Assembly: GCF_003258595.1 (NCBI RefSeq)
Contig: NZ_QHHQ01000001.1
Location: forward strand, 868,001 to 932,000
Source of the DNA: Acuticoccus sediminis
GTDB taxonomy: Bacteria > Pseudomonadota > Alphaproteobacteria > Rhizobiales > Amorphaceae
Length of the DNA: 64,000 nt
Direction: 5' to 3'
The notes beneath the pieces were generated by a model. It did no database searches. It worked only from the letters and a program-made list of their open reading frames with translations, and had not been told where the DNA came from. Positions within the stretch are counted from its first letter, which is position 1; the number at the start of each line of letters is the position of its first letter. The translations under genes were made by a program, and so were the position numbers. Positions 40,346 to 49,493 of the stretch are shown one piece after another.

Positions 40346-40434
40346 GGCGGGCCGCGCTCCTCCCCGGAACGGGAGAGGGGCCGGGTCCCGTTCGCCACGC
40401 CGGGTCCCGCGCCCGATGGAGCGCGGGGCGTGGC

Positions 40435-41199
40435 CTAGTGCTGTTTCAGGTAGTCCTGCAGGGTGGTCTCGCCGCCGGGGCTCGCGCCCGGGCGGTTGTC
40501 GCGGATCCAGGATTCGGGTGAGAGCCACGTGGCGCGCAGGACGTCCTGGCGCGGCAGGTCGGTGAAGACGGCGAGCGGCAGCGCGTCGTCGGGGCCCGAC
40601 CAGTCGCCGACCTCGCCGCCGATCTGCACCGGCCGGCCGTTCCGGCCGGGCTGCACGCGCCGTCCCATCGCGGCGATGACGAAGAGGTAGCCGTCCTTCT
40701 CGTAGCCGGTGGACGTGAAGGCCCAGCCCTCGTGGCGGAAGCGGTCGTCGCGCTGCCAGCCGGCCTCCTCGGCGGCGCCGTCGAAGAGGTCCGTCATCGT
40801 CGTCTCGGCGTGCGTGCGGGCCTCCATCGAGTTGAGCGGATGTTCGGGGCGCAGGAGGTAGAAGGCGGAGCGGGTCGGACCGTGCAGCGCCTGCGCCATC
40901 TCCCGCAGCGAGGCGATCATGTCGTAGAAGACGAGGTTGGTCTCCGGCGGGACGAGGTCGCCCCAGGTGACGGTGCCGACCGAGGCGGGCAGGACCGGCG
41001 CCCCCGGCGGGCCGCCGCGGAACCAGTCCGGCCGGCCGCCGTAGGCCGGGGGCAGGAACGCGAGCGCGGTGCCGGCGGCGAGGAAGGCCGCGAGGACGAG
41101 GCCGGCGAGGAAGCCGGTGGCGGCGTGGCCGCGGCGGCGCGGCGTCGCGGGCGGCATGCGATACCGGGTGGCGTCGGGAGGGGGCGTCGGCGCAGTCAT
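40435..41199 (-). CDS. Membrane-anchored protein of unknown function
   Basis: 254 residues. One membrane helix near residues 25-48 (ATGFLAGLVLAAFLAAGTALAFL), then a periplasmic domain with VTWGDLVPPETNLVFYDMIA and FTSTGYEKDGYLFVIAAMGRR. No family recognised. ATG at 41199. It shares the minus strand with tadA, about 150 bases upstream. Confidence 0.55.
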   Translation of the reverse strand: MTAPTPPPDATRYRMPPATPRRRGHAATGFLAGLVLAAFLAAGTALAFLPPAYGGRPDWFRGGPPGAPVLPASVGTVTWGDLVPPETNLVFYDMIASLREMAQALHGPTRSAFYLLRPEHPLNSMEARTHAETTMTDLFDGAAEEAGWQRDDRFRHEGWAFTSTGYEKDGYLFVIAAMGRRVQPGRNGRPVQIGGEVGDWSGPDDALPLAVFTDLPRQDVLRATWLSPESWIRDNRPGASPGGETTLQDYLKQH

Positions 41200-41355
41200 G
41201 GCGCGGTCTTGGAGCCTCGGCGCGGCAAAGTCATGGCGGCGCGGCCAATCGAATGCGGGGAACGCTGATATGACGCGGGCGCGTGGCTCGGCCAGCACCC
41301 TCGGCGTGTGCCGGGCCGGAAGCGGCGGGGTTTTCGCGGTCGCGGCGGGGCGGCG

Positions 41356-41784
41356 TCAGCGGCGGGCGCGAAAAAACGCCTCGAGGAGGCGGGCGGCCTC
41401 GGTTTCGGCGAAGCCGCCGTACACTTCGGGTCTATGATGAACCGTCGAATGGGTGTAGAGGCAGGGTCCGCTCTCCACGGCACCGCCTTTCGGGTCGAGC
41501 GCTCCGAAATAAAGTCTCCGGATCCTTGCGAAACTGATCGCTGCGGCACACATGGCGCAGGGCTCCAATGTGACGTACAGATCGCAATCGAGAAGCCGTT
41601 CGGATCCGATGACCCGAGCGGCGGATCGGATTGCGATGATTTCGGCATGTGCTGTGGGGTCCAGGTCGGCGAGGGTGCGGTTGCCGGCCGACGCTAGGAT
41701 CGCACCGTCCTTGACAATCACCGCCCCGACCGGCACTTCGCCGCGCTCCGCCGCCAGGCGTGCCTCGGCCAGCGCATGCTCCAT
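41356..41784 (-). CDS. tadA: tRNA adenosine(34) deaminase
   Basis: 142 residues. Zinc deaminase motifs HAE at residues 46-48 and PCAMC with Cys76 and Cys79. Makes inosine at the wobble position of tRNA-Arg(ACG). Length and the GALDPKGGAVESG segment fit TadA rather than a general deaminase, and the divergent rluB-rsmD neighbours are the usual alphaproteobacterial context. ATG 41784 has no strong ribosome site. Confidence 0.92.
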   Translation of the reverse strand: MEHALAEARLAAERGEVPVGAVIVKDGAILASAGNRTLADLDPTAHAEIIAIRSAARVIGSERLLDCDLYVTLEPCAMCAAAISFARIRRLYFGALDPKGGAVESGPCLYTHSTVHHRPEVYGGFAETEAARLLEAFFRARR

Positions 41785-41805
41785 GAACGTCACGAAGGTT
41801 TGACG

Positions 41806-44247
41806 ATGTCCGACACGTCCCCCCCTGAGGCCAGCGATCCGGAACCCGGTATGGCGAAAGGCGACCGAGTCGCCAAGGTGATCGCACGGGCGGGCGTGGC
41901 CTCGCGCCGCGAGGCGGAGGCCATGATCGAGGCCGGGCGCGTGTCCGTCAACGGTGTCACCCTCGACACGCCGGCGGTGACGGTGACCGAGAGCGACGTG
42001 ATCAGCGTCGACGGGCAGCCGATTCCGCAGCGCCTGCGCACGCGCGCCTTCATGTTCCACAAGCCGCGCGGCCTCGTCACCACCAACCACGACCCCGAGG
42101 GCCGGCCGACGGTGTTCGATGCGCTGCCGGGGTCGCTGCCGCGCGTGGTCACGGTGGGGCGTCTCGACATCAACACCGAGGGGCTGCTCATCCTCACCAA
42201 CGACGGCGGCCTGGCGCGGGTGCTGGAGCTGCCGGCGACGGGGTGGACGCGCAAGTACCGCGCGCGGGTGCACGGGCCGATCGACAAGGAGAAGCTGGCG
42301 AGCCTTGCCGAGGGGACGGCGGTCGACGGCGTCCTCTACGGTCCGATCCACGTGACGGTGGACCGCGACACTGGCGACAACTCGTGGCTGACGGTGGCGC
42401 TGTCGGAAGGCAAGAACCGCGAGGTGAAGATCGTCCTCGGCTCGCTGGGGCTGCAGGTCTCGCGGCTGATCCGCGTGTCGTACGGGCCGTTCCAGCTCGG
42501 CGAGCTGCCGCGCGGCGAGGTCGTGGAGATCCCGACGCGACAGCTGAAGGACCAGCTCGGGCCGCGTCTGGCGGCCGAGGCGGAGGCGGACTTCGAATCC
42601 CCGGTGGCGGCGACGGTGCTCAAGGCGAAGCCGGCGCGCCCGGGACGCGGCGAGAAGCCGGGCGGGGGCGGCCGACGGGACGACGCGCGCGCCGGCGCCG
42701 GTCGCCGCGACGACACGCGCTCCGGCGGGAGCAAGGGCTTCTCCGGGAGCAAAGGTTTTGGCGGGCGCGACGGGCGTCCGGGCGATGCGCGGGGCGGCAG
42801 CCGCGGGCCGGCGAACGACGGCGCGCGGTCGCGTCCGGGCGCGCGCGTGCTCGACGAGTCCGGCAGCCGCGCCTACTCGGACTATCGCCAGAGTCATGAA
42901 CGCGACGAGCGCTGGTCGGACCGCGACGACCGCCGGGGCCGGGACGAGGGCCGCGGCCGCGACGATCGCGGCGGCGCCCGTGGCGGCTTCGGTCGCGACG
43001 AGCGGCGCGAACACGGATCGCGCGGCGGCTCGGACGGCGGCGAGCGGCGCGAGTACGGCTCGCGCGGCGGCTCGGACCGTGGCGAGCGGCGCGAGTACGG
43101 CTCGCGCGGCGGCTCGGACCGTGGCGAGCGGCGCGAGTACGGCTCGCGTGGCGGCTCGGACCGCGGCGAGCGGCGGGAATACGGCTCGCGCGGCGGCTCG
43201 GACGGTGGCGAGCGGCGCGAGTATGGCTCGCGTGGCGGCTCGGACCGCGGCGAGCGGCGGGAATATGGCTCGCGTGGCGGCTCGGATCGCGGCGAGCGGC
43301 GCGAGTATGGCTCGCGTGGCGGCTCGGACGGTGGCGAGCGGCGCGAGTATGGCTCGCGTGGCGGCTCGGACGGTGGCGAGCGGCGCGAGTACGGCTCGCG
43401 GGGCGGCTCGGACCGCGGCGAGCGGCGGGAATATGGCTCGCGCGGTGGGTCGGACCGTGGCGAGCGGCGCGAGTACGGCTCGCGCGAGGGCGGGGAGCGG
43501 CACGAGCGCCGGTCCGACGATCGCCCGCGCGGCGGGCGTCCGGACAGCGGCCGGCGCTTCGAGCCGCGTGGCGGCAGTGGTCCGCGTTTCGGCCAGGGCG
43601 ATCGGCAGTCCCGCCCCGATCGGGGCGGTTCGAGCGGCGGCGGCTGGAGCCGTGGCGGTGAGGGCCGGGACCGGCCGGGCGGCACCGGCGGCCGGTCCTT
43701 CGGCCGCGATGGCGGGGGATCGGCGCGTCCGGAGCGCAGCTGGACGCCGCGGCGCGACGGCGACGGCGAGCGCAAGGGGTACGAGCCGCGCGAGGGACGC
43801 ACGGGGCGTTCCGAGGGCGGACGGCCGCCCCGGCACGACGGCGCGCGCCCGCGCTTCGGCGGCGAGGGCAAGAGCGGCGGCCGCAGCTGGGGCGACAAGC
43901 CCGGCGGCCGCGGCAAGGATGGTCCGCGCGGTCAGTTCGGCGGCGAAGGTTCGCGGTCGCGCGGTCCCGGCGAGCGTGGCCCGCGCGACGGCGCCTTCCG
44001 CAAGCCGGGCGGCCCGAAGCGCAGCAGCGCGCCGCGCGGCGGCGAGGGCGGCGAGGCGCGCACCGGACCGCGCGGCAAACCGGCCGGTGGCGACCGTGGC
44101 GAGCGCCGCAGCGAGGGCCGCAAGTTCGAGCCGAAGGGGGCGAGGCCGCCGCGGCACGACAAGCCGCAGGGGCCGCGTCCCGATCGTCCGGGGCGCTCCT
44201 CCTACCGCCCGTCCGGCGGCGGCCGTCCGAAGCCGACGCGGACCTGA
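41806..44247 (+). CDS. rluB: Ribosomal large subunit pseudouridine synthase B with a long repetitive tail
   Basis: 813 residues, against about 250-300 for plain RluB. S4 RNA-binding domain near residues 18-65 (RVAKVIARAGVASRREAEAM), then the RsuA/RluB catalytic domain with Asp121 in GRLDINTEGLLILTNDG. From about residue 270 the protein is Arg/Gly/Asp/Ser rich and disordered, with 11 tandem 14-residue repeats at residues 405-558. RluB modifies 23S rRNA. Long basic tails occur on alphaproteobacterial RluB, but this is at the large end. ATG 41806. Divergent from tadA; rsmD follows. Confidence 0.92.
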   Translation: MSDTSPPEASDPEPGMAKGDRVAKVIARAGVASRREAEAMIEAGRVSVNGVTLDTPAVTVTESDVISVDGQPIPQRLRTRAFMFHKPRGLVTTNHDPEGRPTVFDALPGSLPRVVTVGRLDINTEGLLILTNDGGLARVLELPATGWTRKYRARVHGPIDKEKLASLAEGTAVDGVLYGPIHVTVDRDTGDNSWLTVALSEGKNREVKIVLGSLGLQVSRLIRVSYGPFQLGELPRGEVVEIPTRQLKDQLGPRLAAEAEADFESPVAATVLKAKPARPGRGEKPGGGGRRDDARAGAGRRDDTRSGGSKGFSGSKGFGGRDGRPGDARGGSRGPANDGARSRPGARVLDESGSRAYSDYRQSHERDERWSDRDDRRGRDEGRGRDDRGGARGGFGRDERREHGSRGGSDGGERREYGSRGGSDRGERREYGSRGGSDRGERREYGSRGGSDRGERREYGSRGGSDGGERREYGSRGGSDRGERREYGSRGGSDRGERREYGSRGGSDGGERREYGSRGGSDGGERREYGSRGGSDRGERREYGSRGGSDRGERREYGSREGGERHERRSDDRPRGGRPDSGRRFEPRGGSGPRFGQGDRQSRPDRGGSSGGGWSRGGEGRDRPGGTGGRSFGRDGGGSARPERSWTPRRDGDGERKGYEPREGRTGRSEGGRPPRHDGARPRFGGEGKSGGRSWGDKPGGRGKDGPRGQFGGEGSRSRGPGERGPRDGAFRKPGGPKRSSAPRGGEGGEARTGPRGKPAGGDRGERRSEGRKFEPKGARPPRHDKPQGPRPDRPGRSSYRPSGGGRPKPTRT
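43018..43479 (+). repeat. Eleven tandem 42-bp repeats inside rluB
   Basis: Eleven head-to-tail 42-bp units encode SRGGSDRGERREYG (or the SDGG variant) without frame loss. Synonymous third-position differences (GGCTCGCGT versus GGCTCGCGC, GAG-TAC versus GAA-TAT) separate the copies, so the array is not a recent single expansion; the amino-acid sequence seems to be kept. Confidence 0.93.
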
Positions 44248-44331
44248 CCTGCCGATGCGCGTGACGACGACCGGCCGCCGTTGCGGCGGCCGTGCTCCGT
44301 CGCCCGCGCGGGCGCGGCGGGGCGCGGTCTG

Positions 44332-44892
44332 ATGCGGGTCGTCGGCGGCCGGCATCGCGGCACGGCGCTTCACGCCCCCCGGGGCGACGCCACGCGGCCG
44401 ACGACGGACCGGCTGCGCGAGACGATCTTCAACATCCTCGCCCACCGTTTCGACGATCCGGTGCAGGACGCGCGCGTCCTGGACCTCTTCGCCGGGACGG
44501 GCGCGCTCGGCATCGAGGCGCTGTCACGCGGGGCGACCTTTGCGCTCTTCGTCGAGACGGGGGCGGAGGCGCGGGCCGTGATCCGGCGCAATGTCGAGGC
44601 GGTCGGCGCGCTCGGCGTGACCCGGGTGTGGCGCCGCGACGCGACCAAGCTCGGGCCGTGCCCGGTGCCGCCGTTCGACGTGGTGTTCGCCGATCCGCCC
44701 TACGGCCACGGCCTCGGCGAGGCGGCGCTCGGGGAGGCGCTCGCCAGCGGGTGGCTCGCCGACGGCGCGATCGCGGTGCTGGAGGAGCGCGCGGACGCGA
44801 TGCCCGCCGCGATCGAGGGCTTCGAGGAGCCGTTCGTGCGCGAGGCCGGCGAGAGCGCGGTGGGCTTCTTCGTCCGCACGGCGCGCGCGTAA
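44332..44892 (+). CDS. rsmD: 16S rRNA (guanine(966)-N(2))-methyltransferase
   Basis: 186 residues. N-terminus RVVGGRHRGTALHAP is typical; SAM motif VLDLFAGTGALGIEALSRGA and catalytic DPPY (FADPPYGHG) are present. ATG 44332 overlaps no gene and lies 85 bases after rluB. Housekeeping rRNA methylation. Confidence 0.95.
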   Translation: MRVVGGRHRGTALHAPRGDATRPTTDRLRETIFNILAHRFDDPVQDARVLDLFAGTGALGIEALSRGATFALFVETGAEARAVIRRNVEAVGALGVTRVWRRDATKLGPCPVPPFDVVFADPPYGHGLGEAALGEALASGWLADGAIAVLEERADAMPAAIEGFEEPFVREAGESAVGFFVRTARA

Positions 44893-45266
44893 ATCCGGGC
44901 AGCCCCTTCCGCGGGCTCCCGAAGAGATCATCATCCTTTTCCCAGCTCGCTCCCTCTGCGCGGTGCTTACGCAATCCGGGGCGGGAGCCTGATCGTCGGA
45001 GCCGCCGTCGCGCCCCCTGAACGGCGGCGGCCGGGACCCGGTGCAAGGGGCCGGAGGCCGGCGAAGCCGCTTGCCCTTGCACCGGGTCCTGGCTGCTGCC
45101 AGGGGGCAAGCGCGACGGTGGCTCCGACGGTCAGGCGGGCTGATCGTTGGTGAGCCCGAGCCCGCCGGAGGCCGCGGCCTTCCCGCCCGCTCCCGAATTC
45201 TCCGGTATCGTTCCGTCCCCTCTGTCGCGGCTCGTCATCACCGGGGCCGCCCGAATCCGGCGCCGG
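44893..45266. other. Intergenic region between rsmD and the nitrile hydratase genes
   Basis: 374 bases between convergent genes. The middle is occupied by the large inverted repeat listed separately. The left flank includes TCATCATCCTTTTCCC after the rsmD stop. No gene is supported. Confidence 0.5.
44988..45135. repeat. Large imperfect inverted repeat (148 bp)
   Basis: Outer arms of 25 bases (44988-45012 and 45111-45135) pair with two mismatches; a CCCCCTG/CAGGGGG step follows; inner arms of 16 bases (45034-45049 and 45074-45089) pair perfectly around a loop of 24 bases. It lies between the convergent rsmD gene and nitrile hydratase operon. It could be a two-way terminator or a small mobile hairpin element. 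Confidence 0.75.
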
Positions 45267-45623
45267 TCAGCGGCCGGGGAGGGTGATGGGCTGGCCGTGG
45301 GGGGTGGCGTCGGCGGCGTCGCGCCAGCGTTGCTGTTCGGCGGTGAGGTCGCCGTCCGGGGCGATGGGGGCGAGGGCGCGTTCCAGGGCGCGGACGAAGG
45401 CGACGTAGTCGGCGGTGCCGTCCTCGGGGGCGGGGTGGCCGCGGCGGAGCTCCTCGCCGTAGATCGCGGCGAAGGCGGCGGGGTCGATGAGGCCGCGCTC
45501 GAGGAGGTGGGCCCTGAGGGCGAACGCGGTCGCCTCCCACGGGGCGGCGAACGCGGGGGCGTCGTCCTTCGCGAGGTCCGCGAGGGTCGGGACCGCGTCG
45601 GGGCCCCTGGCCGGGGCGCTCAT
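45267..45623 (-). CDS. Nitrile hydratase accessory protein
   Basis: 118 residues. FAAPWEATAFALRAHLLERG and the following region match the small accessory/activator protein that aids cobalt loading and alpha-subunit swapping in Co-type nitrile hydratases; it resembles the beta-subunit N-terminus. The ATG overlaps the beta-subunit stop (ATGA). Last gene of the operon. Confidence 0.85.
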   Translation of the reverse strand: MSAPARGPDAVPTLADLAKDDAPAFAAPWEATAFALRAHLLERGLIDPAAFAAIYGEELRRGHPAPEDGTADYVAFVRALERALAPIAPDGDLTAEQQRWRDAADATPHGQPITLPGR

Positions 45624-46231
45624 GCCGCGGGTTCCAGGTAGGGTTCCCAGAGGTCGGCGCAGACGTCGCTCGCGGTGGTGTCGGGTCCCCAGAGCTCGCT
45701 GGCGGGGAACATCACCGTGTAGAGCGGGGCGGGGTTCTCGCCCTCGCCGTGGGCGTTGGTGTCCGGGAAGACGAAGGAGCCGTGGACGGTGACGACCGTG
45801 CCGGTGTGGCCGCGGACGTAGGCGGGGGCGCGGGTGTGGGTCGCCGGGTGCATGGGTCTGACGCGCACCCTGTCGCCGACGGCGTATGCCGGGGCGGGGC
45901 CGGGACGGTCGGTCGGCCCGCCGCGCGCCATGGCGGGGCGCACGTTCTCGCGGGTGAGGACGCGGGACGGCTGGTCGAGGTCGATCTCGGCGACGAGGCG
46001 CTCCAGCGCGCCGAGCCAGATCCCATAGTAGCCCGCCGTGTAGTAGGTCACGTGCGGCAGCGTCTCGCGCAGGTAGCGGGAGTGGTCGAGCGTCCAGCGG
46101 CCGGTGGCGCCCATCGCGAGGGTGAGGCCGAAGACCTCGCGCTCCCACTGGGCGTGGAAGACGGGCTCGTTCGCCTCCGGCACGACGGGGCCGAAGCCGT
46201 GGGCGCCGCCGAGGTCCTGCGGGCCGTTCAC
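45620..46231 (-). CDS. nthB: Nitrile hydratase beta subunit
   Basis: 203 residues, GTG start at 46231. [54 protein letters not shown] and the C-terminal SH3-like barrel ([32 protein letters not shown]) match the beta family. It pairs with the alpha subunit to hydrate nitriles to amides. It overlaps the alpha-subunit stop by four bases. Confidence 0.92.
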   Translation of the reverse strand: MNGPQDLGGAHGFGPVVPEANEPVFHAQWEREVFGLTLAMGATGRWTLDHSRYLRETLPHVTYYTAGYYGIWLGALERLVAEIDLDQPSRVLTRENVRPAMARGGPTDRPGPAPAYAVGDRVRVRPMHPATHTRAPAYVRGHTGTVVTVHGSFVFPDTNAHGEGENPAPLYTVMFPASELWGPDTTASDVCADLWEPYLEPAA

Positions 46232-46845
46232 GCCGGCTCTCCGGCCGGGGCGAGGGCGACGCCGGTACCGATCATCGAGTCGCGGGTGACGAGGGCGGCG
46301 AGTTCCTCCTCCGACAGGCCATCGGTGCCGTCCGGGCGCATCGGCACGACGAGGTAGCGCACCTCGGCGGTGGAGTCCCAGACGCGGATCTTCGTGTCGG
46401 CGGGGATCGAGACGCCGAAGTCGTCGAGGACGCCGCGCGGGTCGGCGACGGCCTTCGCGCGGTAGGGGGCGGACTTGTACCAGACCGGCGGCACGCCCAG
46501 CACGGACCACGGGTAGCAGGAGCAGAGGGTGCACACGACCATGTTGTGCACCTCGGGCGTGTTCTTGAGCGCCACCATGTGCTCGCCCTGGCGTCCGGTG
46601 AAGCCGAGCTCGGCGATGGCGGCGGTGGCGTCGGTGAAGAGGCGCTCGGCATAGGCGGGGTCGGCCCACGCCCTGGCGACGACCCTGGCGCCGTTCTGCG
46701 GGCCGACCTCGTTTTCATAGAGGGTGATCAGCTCGTCGATGGCGCCGGGGTCGACGTGGCCCTTCGCCTCCAGCAGCGACTGGAGGGCGCGCACCCGCAC
46801 CTCCATCTCGGAGAGGTGGCTGTGATCGTGGTCGTGGTCGTCCAT
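46228..46845 (-). CDS. nthA: Nitrile hydratase alpha subunit, cobalt type
   Basis: 205 residues. The metal-binding loop is VCTLCSC (Cys105, Cys108, Cys110), where Thr marks the cobalt type; the cysteines are oxidised in the mature enzyme. The N-terminus is His/Asp-rich ([13 protein letters not shown]). [17 protein letters not shown] and [20 protein letters not shown] are conserved. It starts two bases after the class I amidotransferase-like gene. Confidence 0.95.
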   Translation of the reverse strand: MDDHDHDHSHLSEMEVRVRALQSLLEAKGHVDPGAIDELITLYENEVGPQNGARVVARAWADPAYAERLFTDATAAIAELGFTGRQGEHMVALKNTPEVHNMVVCTLCSCYPWSVLGVPPVWYKSAPYRAKAVADPRGVLDDFGVSIPADTKIRVWDSTAEVRYLVVPMRPDGTDGLSEEELAALVTRDSMIGTGVALAPAGEPA

Positions 46846-46847
46846 GG

Positions 46848-47609
46848 TCAGGCGGCTTCCTTGGTGCGGGCGGACTGGGCGGCGCGGCAGGCGTCGGCGA
46901 AGGCCTCGAAGATGGCCTTCGAGGCGGGGTCCGTGCGGACCCAGTGCTCGGGATGCCACTGGACGCCGAGCGCGAAGGCCCTGGCGCCGGTGACGCTGAC
47001 GGCCTCGACGGTGCCGTCCTCGGCGAGGGCCTCGACGGTCAGGCCGTCGGCGATCCGGTCGATCCCCTGCCGGTGGACCGAGTTCACGAACACCGGGCCG
47101 TCGCCGAGGATCGCGGCGAGGCAGCCGCCCCTGGCGACGGTGACGTCGTGGCGCAGCGCGAAGCGCGCGTCGAGGTCCGGCTGCGGCGGCGAGCGGTGGT
47201 CGTTCCGGCCCTCGACCTCGTGCAACTCTGCGTGGAGGGATCCGCCGAGCGCGACGTTGAGCTCCTGCACGCCGCGGCAGATGCACAGGAGCGGCAGTCC
47301 GCGGCGCAGCGTCTCGCGGATCAGCGGCAGCGTGGTCCGGTCGCGGGCCTCGTCGTAGGGTCCGGCCTCTTCCGTCGCCTCGGCGCCGTAGAGCGGCGGG
47401 TGGACGTTGGAGCGCGATCCGGTGACGAGCACCCCCGAGGCGACGTCCAGAAGCGGTGCCGGATCAAGCGTTTGCGCGATCACCGGAAGTTGGACCGGCA
47501 TGCACCCGGAGACGGCGACCGCGGTGACGTACGTCGACGGCGTACCGGACCATGACGCATCGTTATGCGTGATCGCATCTGAGGTTACGACGACCAGGGG
47601 CGGGGCCAT
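46848..47609 (-). CDS. Gamma-glutamyl-GABA hydrolase-like (peptidase C26) protein
   Basis: 253 residues. Class I glutamine-amidotransferase fold with nucleophile Cys111 in [17 protein letters not shown] and the His-Glu pair in [10 protein letters not shown]. Family members such as PuuD hydrolyse gamma-glutamyl amides. As first gene of the nitrile hydratase operon, it takes the place where an amidase is usual; it may process the amide or a gamma-glutamyl-linked substrate. That role is inference. Confidence 0.87.
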   Translation of the reverse strand: MAPPLVVVTSDAITHNDASWSGTPSTYVTAVAVSGCMPVQLPVIAQTLDPAPLLDVASGVLVTGSRSNVHPPLYGAEATEEAGPYDEARDRTTLPLIRETLRRGLPLLCICRGVQELNVALGGSLHAELHEVEGRNDHRSPPQPDLDARFALRHDVTVARGGCLAAILGDGPVFVNSVHRQGIDRIADGLTVEALAEDGTVEAVSVTGARAFALGVQWHPEHWVRTDPASKAIFEAFADACRAAQSARTKEAA

Positions 47610-47662
47610 TCAGCTTCTCCTTCGGACCGACGAAAGGCCGTCAAGTCCGGCGACTTAGCAAC

Positions 47663-47691
47663 TTGACAGCGTGGATGGGGACTTGTCTCAC
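47663..47691 (+). promoter_or_regulatory. Possible TRAP operon promoter
   Basis: A consensus TTGACA at 47663-47668 lies 103 bases before the substrate-binding protein start. At 17 bases spacing the -10 position reads TCTCAC, a poor match, so an activator might be needed or the start may differ. Confidence 0.25.
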
Positions 47692-47770
47692 GCGTCTCAT
47701 TCAGACTACACGTCGCGCTCAAAATTCGCACCAGCGTTCAACGGTAGCGCGCGTTTGTGGGGAGGATTGG

Positions 47771-48853
47771 ATGGATCGCCGTTCGTTTTTGATGGGCTCC
47801 GGCGCTGTCGCGGCCGGAACGACCCTGGCGTCTCCGGCTATTTCGCAAGGCCGCAAAGAGTGGAAAATGGTCACCACGTGGCCGAAGAACTATCCGGGTC
47901 TCGGCACCGGTGCGCAGCGCACCGCCGACCGGATCTCGAGGCTGACGGACGGGCGCATCACGGTCAAGCTCTTCGCCGCCGGCGAGCTCGTCCCGGCGTT
48001 CGAGGCGTTCGACGCGGTGTCCAACGGGACCGCCGAGATCTACCACGCCGCCGACTACTACTTCCAGGGCAAGCACCCGAGCTTCTCCTTCTTCACGACC
48101 GTGCCGCTGGGCCTCCTCGCGAGCGAGATGAAGGCCTGGGTCATGCACGGCGGCGGCTGGGAGCTCTGGAACGAGCTGTCCAACCAGTTCGGCGTGAAAC
48201 CCTTCCCGTGCGGCAACACCGGCACCCAGATGGGCGGCTGGTTCCGGGGCGAGGTCAACACCCTCGACGACCTCAAGGGCCTGAAGTTCCGCATGCCGGG
48301 CCTCGGCGGCGAGGCGCTGCGGCAGCTCGGCGTCAACGTCGTCGCGCTGCCGGGCGGCGAGATCTTCCAGGCCCTGCAGACCGGCGCGATCGACGGCGCC
48401 GAGTGGGTCGGCCCGTGGAACGACCTCGCGTTCGGCTTCTACCGCATCGCCAAGAACTATTACTACCCCGGCTTCAACGACCCGGGCGCTCAGGTGAGCT
48501 GCGGCGTCAACATGGCCGCGTACAACGAGCTGTCCGACCAGGACAAGGCGGCGATCGAGGCGGCCTGCCTCGCCGAGGACAACTACGGCTATGCCGAGTT
48601 CATGGCGAAGAACGGCCAGGCCCTCACCACGCTCGTCACCCAGCACGGCGTGCAGCTGAAGGAATTCCCGGACGAGATCTTCGCCGCGTTCGCCGAGGCG
48701 TCGGACAAGGTCGTCGACGCCACCGGCAACTATGACGCACTGGCCAAGAAGGTCCTGGAGAGCTACCGCAAGGCGCGGACCGAGTATGGCGACTGGACCC
48801 GCGTGTCGGACCAGGCCTACGCCAACGCCCGTCAGCGCGCCTACGGAGGCTGA
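47771..48853 (+). CDS. TRAP transporter substrate-binding protein
   Basis: 360 residues. Twin-arginine-type leader (MDRRSFLMGSGAVAAGTTLA) for export, then a DctP-type periplasmic binding protein: KMVTTWPKNYPGLGTGAQRT, LKGLKFRMPGLGGEALRQLG, FQALQTGAIDGAEWVGPWND. The pattern is close to the 2-oxo-acid-binding TakP branch, so a keto or hydroxy acid ligand is plausible. Small and large permease genes follow, making a complete TRAP system. Confidence 0.92.
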   Translation: MDRRSFLMGSGAVAAGTTLASPAISQGRKEWKMVTTWPKNYPGLGTGAQRTADRISRLTDGRITVKLFAAGELVPAFEAFDAVSNGTAEIYHAADYYFQGKHPSFSFFTTVPLGLLASEMKAWVMHGGGWELWNELSNQFGVKPFPCGNTGTQMGGWFRGEVNTLDDLKGLKFRMPGLGGEALRQLGVNVVALPGGEIFQALQTGAIDGAEWVGPWNDLAFGFYRIAKNYYYPGFNDPGAQVSCGVNMAAYNELSDQDKAAIEAACLAEDNYGYAEFMAKNGQALTTLVTQHGVQLKEFPDEIFAAFAEASDKVVDATGNYDALAKKVLESYRKARTEYGDWTRVSDQAYANARQRAYGG

Positions 48854-48949
48854 GTCTCACTCCGCGCCGGCTCCGGCCGGCGGCGACATGTCACGGACGG
48901 CGCGGCGGCCCTCACCGGTCCCGCGCCGCGTTTTGTTTCAGGTGAAGGG

Positions 48950-49492
48950 ATGGAACTTCTCGCCACGGCCATCGACAACACCAACCGGGCGATCGGCAAG
49001 GTCGTCTCCTGGCTGGCCCTTGCGATGGTACTCGTACAGTTCGGCGTCGTCGTGGCGCGGTACGTCTTCGGTGTCGGCAATCTGTGGGCGCAGGAGTCGC
49101 TCGTCTACATGCACGGCTTCCTGTTCATGCTCGCGGCGGCCTACACGCTGTCGGAGGACGGGCATGTCCGGGTCGACATCATCTACCGCGACGCGTCGAT
49201 CCGATACCGGGCATGGGTCAATCTCCTCGGTTCCATCTTCCTCCTCATCCCCGTCTCCATCATCATCGTCACGACGAGCTGGAGCTACGTCGCGAGCTCG
49301 TGGCGCATCCTGGAGTCCTCGCGCGAGGCCTCCGGCATCCCGGCGGTCTTCCTCCTGAAGACCGCGATTCCGGCGACGGGCATGCTCCTTGCCGCGCAAG
49401 GGGTGACCATCATCATCCGATCCGCGCTGGTTTTGTCAGGGCACAGGCTGCCCCCGGTCGAGCCCACGGTCGAACCGATCAAGGGCGCCTGA
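48950..49492 (+). CDS. TRAP transporter small permease (DctQ type)
   Basis: 180 residues with four membrane segments (WLALAMVLVQFGVVVARYVF first). The QESLVYMHGFLFMLAAAYTL and DGHVRVDIIYRD motifs are typical of DctQ subunits. It links the binding protein to the large permease, whose ATG follows one base after its stop. Confidence 0.9.
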   Translation: MELLATAIDNTNRAIGKVVSWLALAMVLVQFGVVVARYVFGVGNLWAQESLVYMHGFLFMLAAAYTLSEDGHVRVDIIYRDASIRYRAWVNLLGSIFLLIPVSIIIVTTSWSYVASSWRILESSREASGIPAVFLLKTAIPATGMLLAAQGVTIIIRSALVLSGHRLPPVEPTVEPIKGA

Positions 49493-49493
49493 C

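Noticed and set aside
43018-43479. Considered as a CRISPR array because of the regular repeats
   Set aside because: Units are contiguous 42-bp coding repeats with no unique spacers and stay in frame within rluB.
41785-44445. Long minus-strand open frames opposite rluB
   Set aside because: They mirror the repeat array and Ala/Arg-rich tail. Only the last 142 codons of the long frame are real, as tadA.
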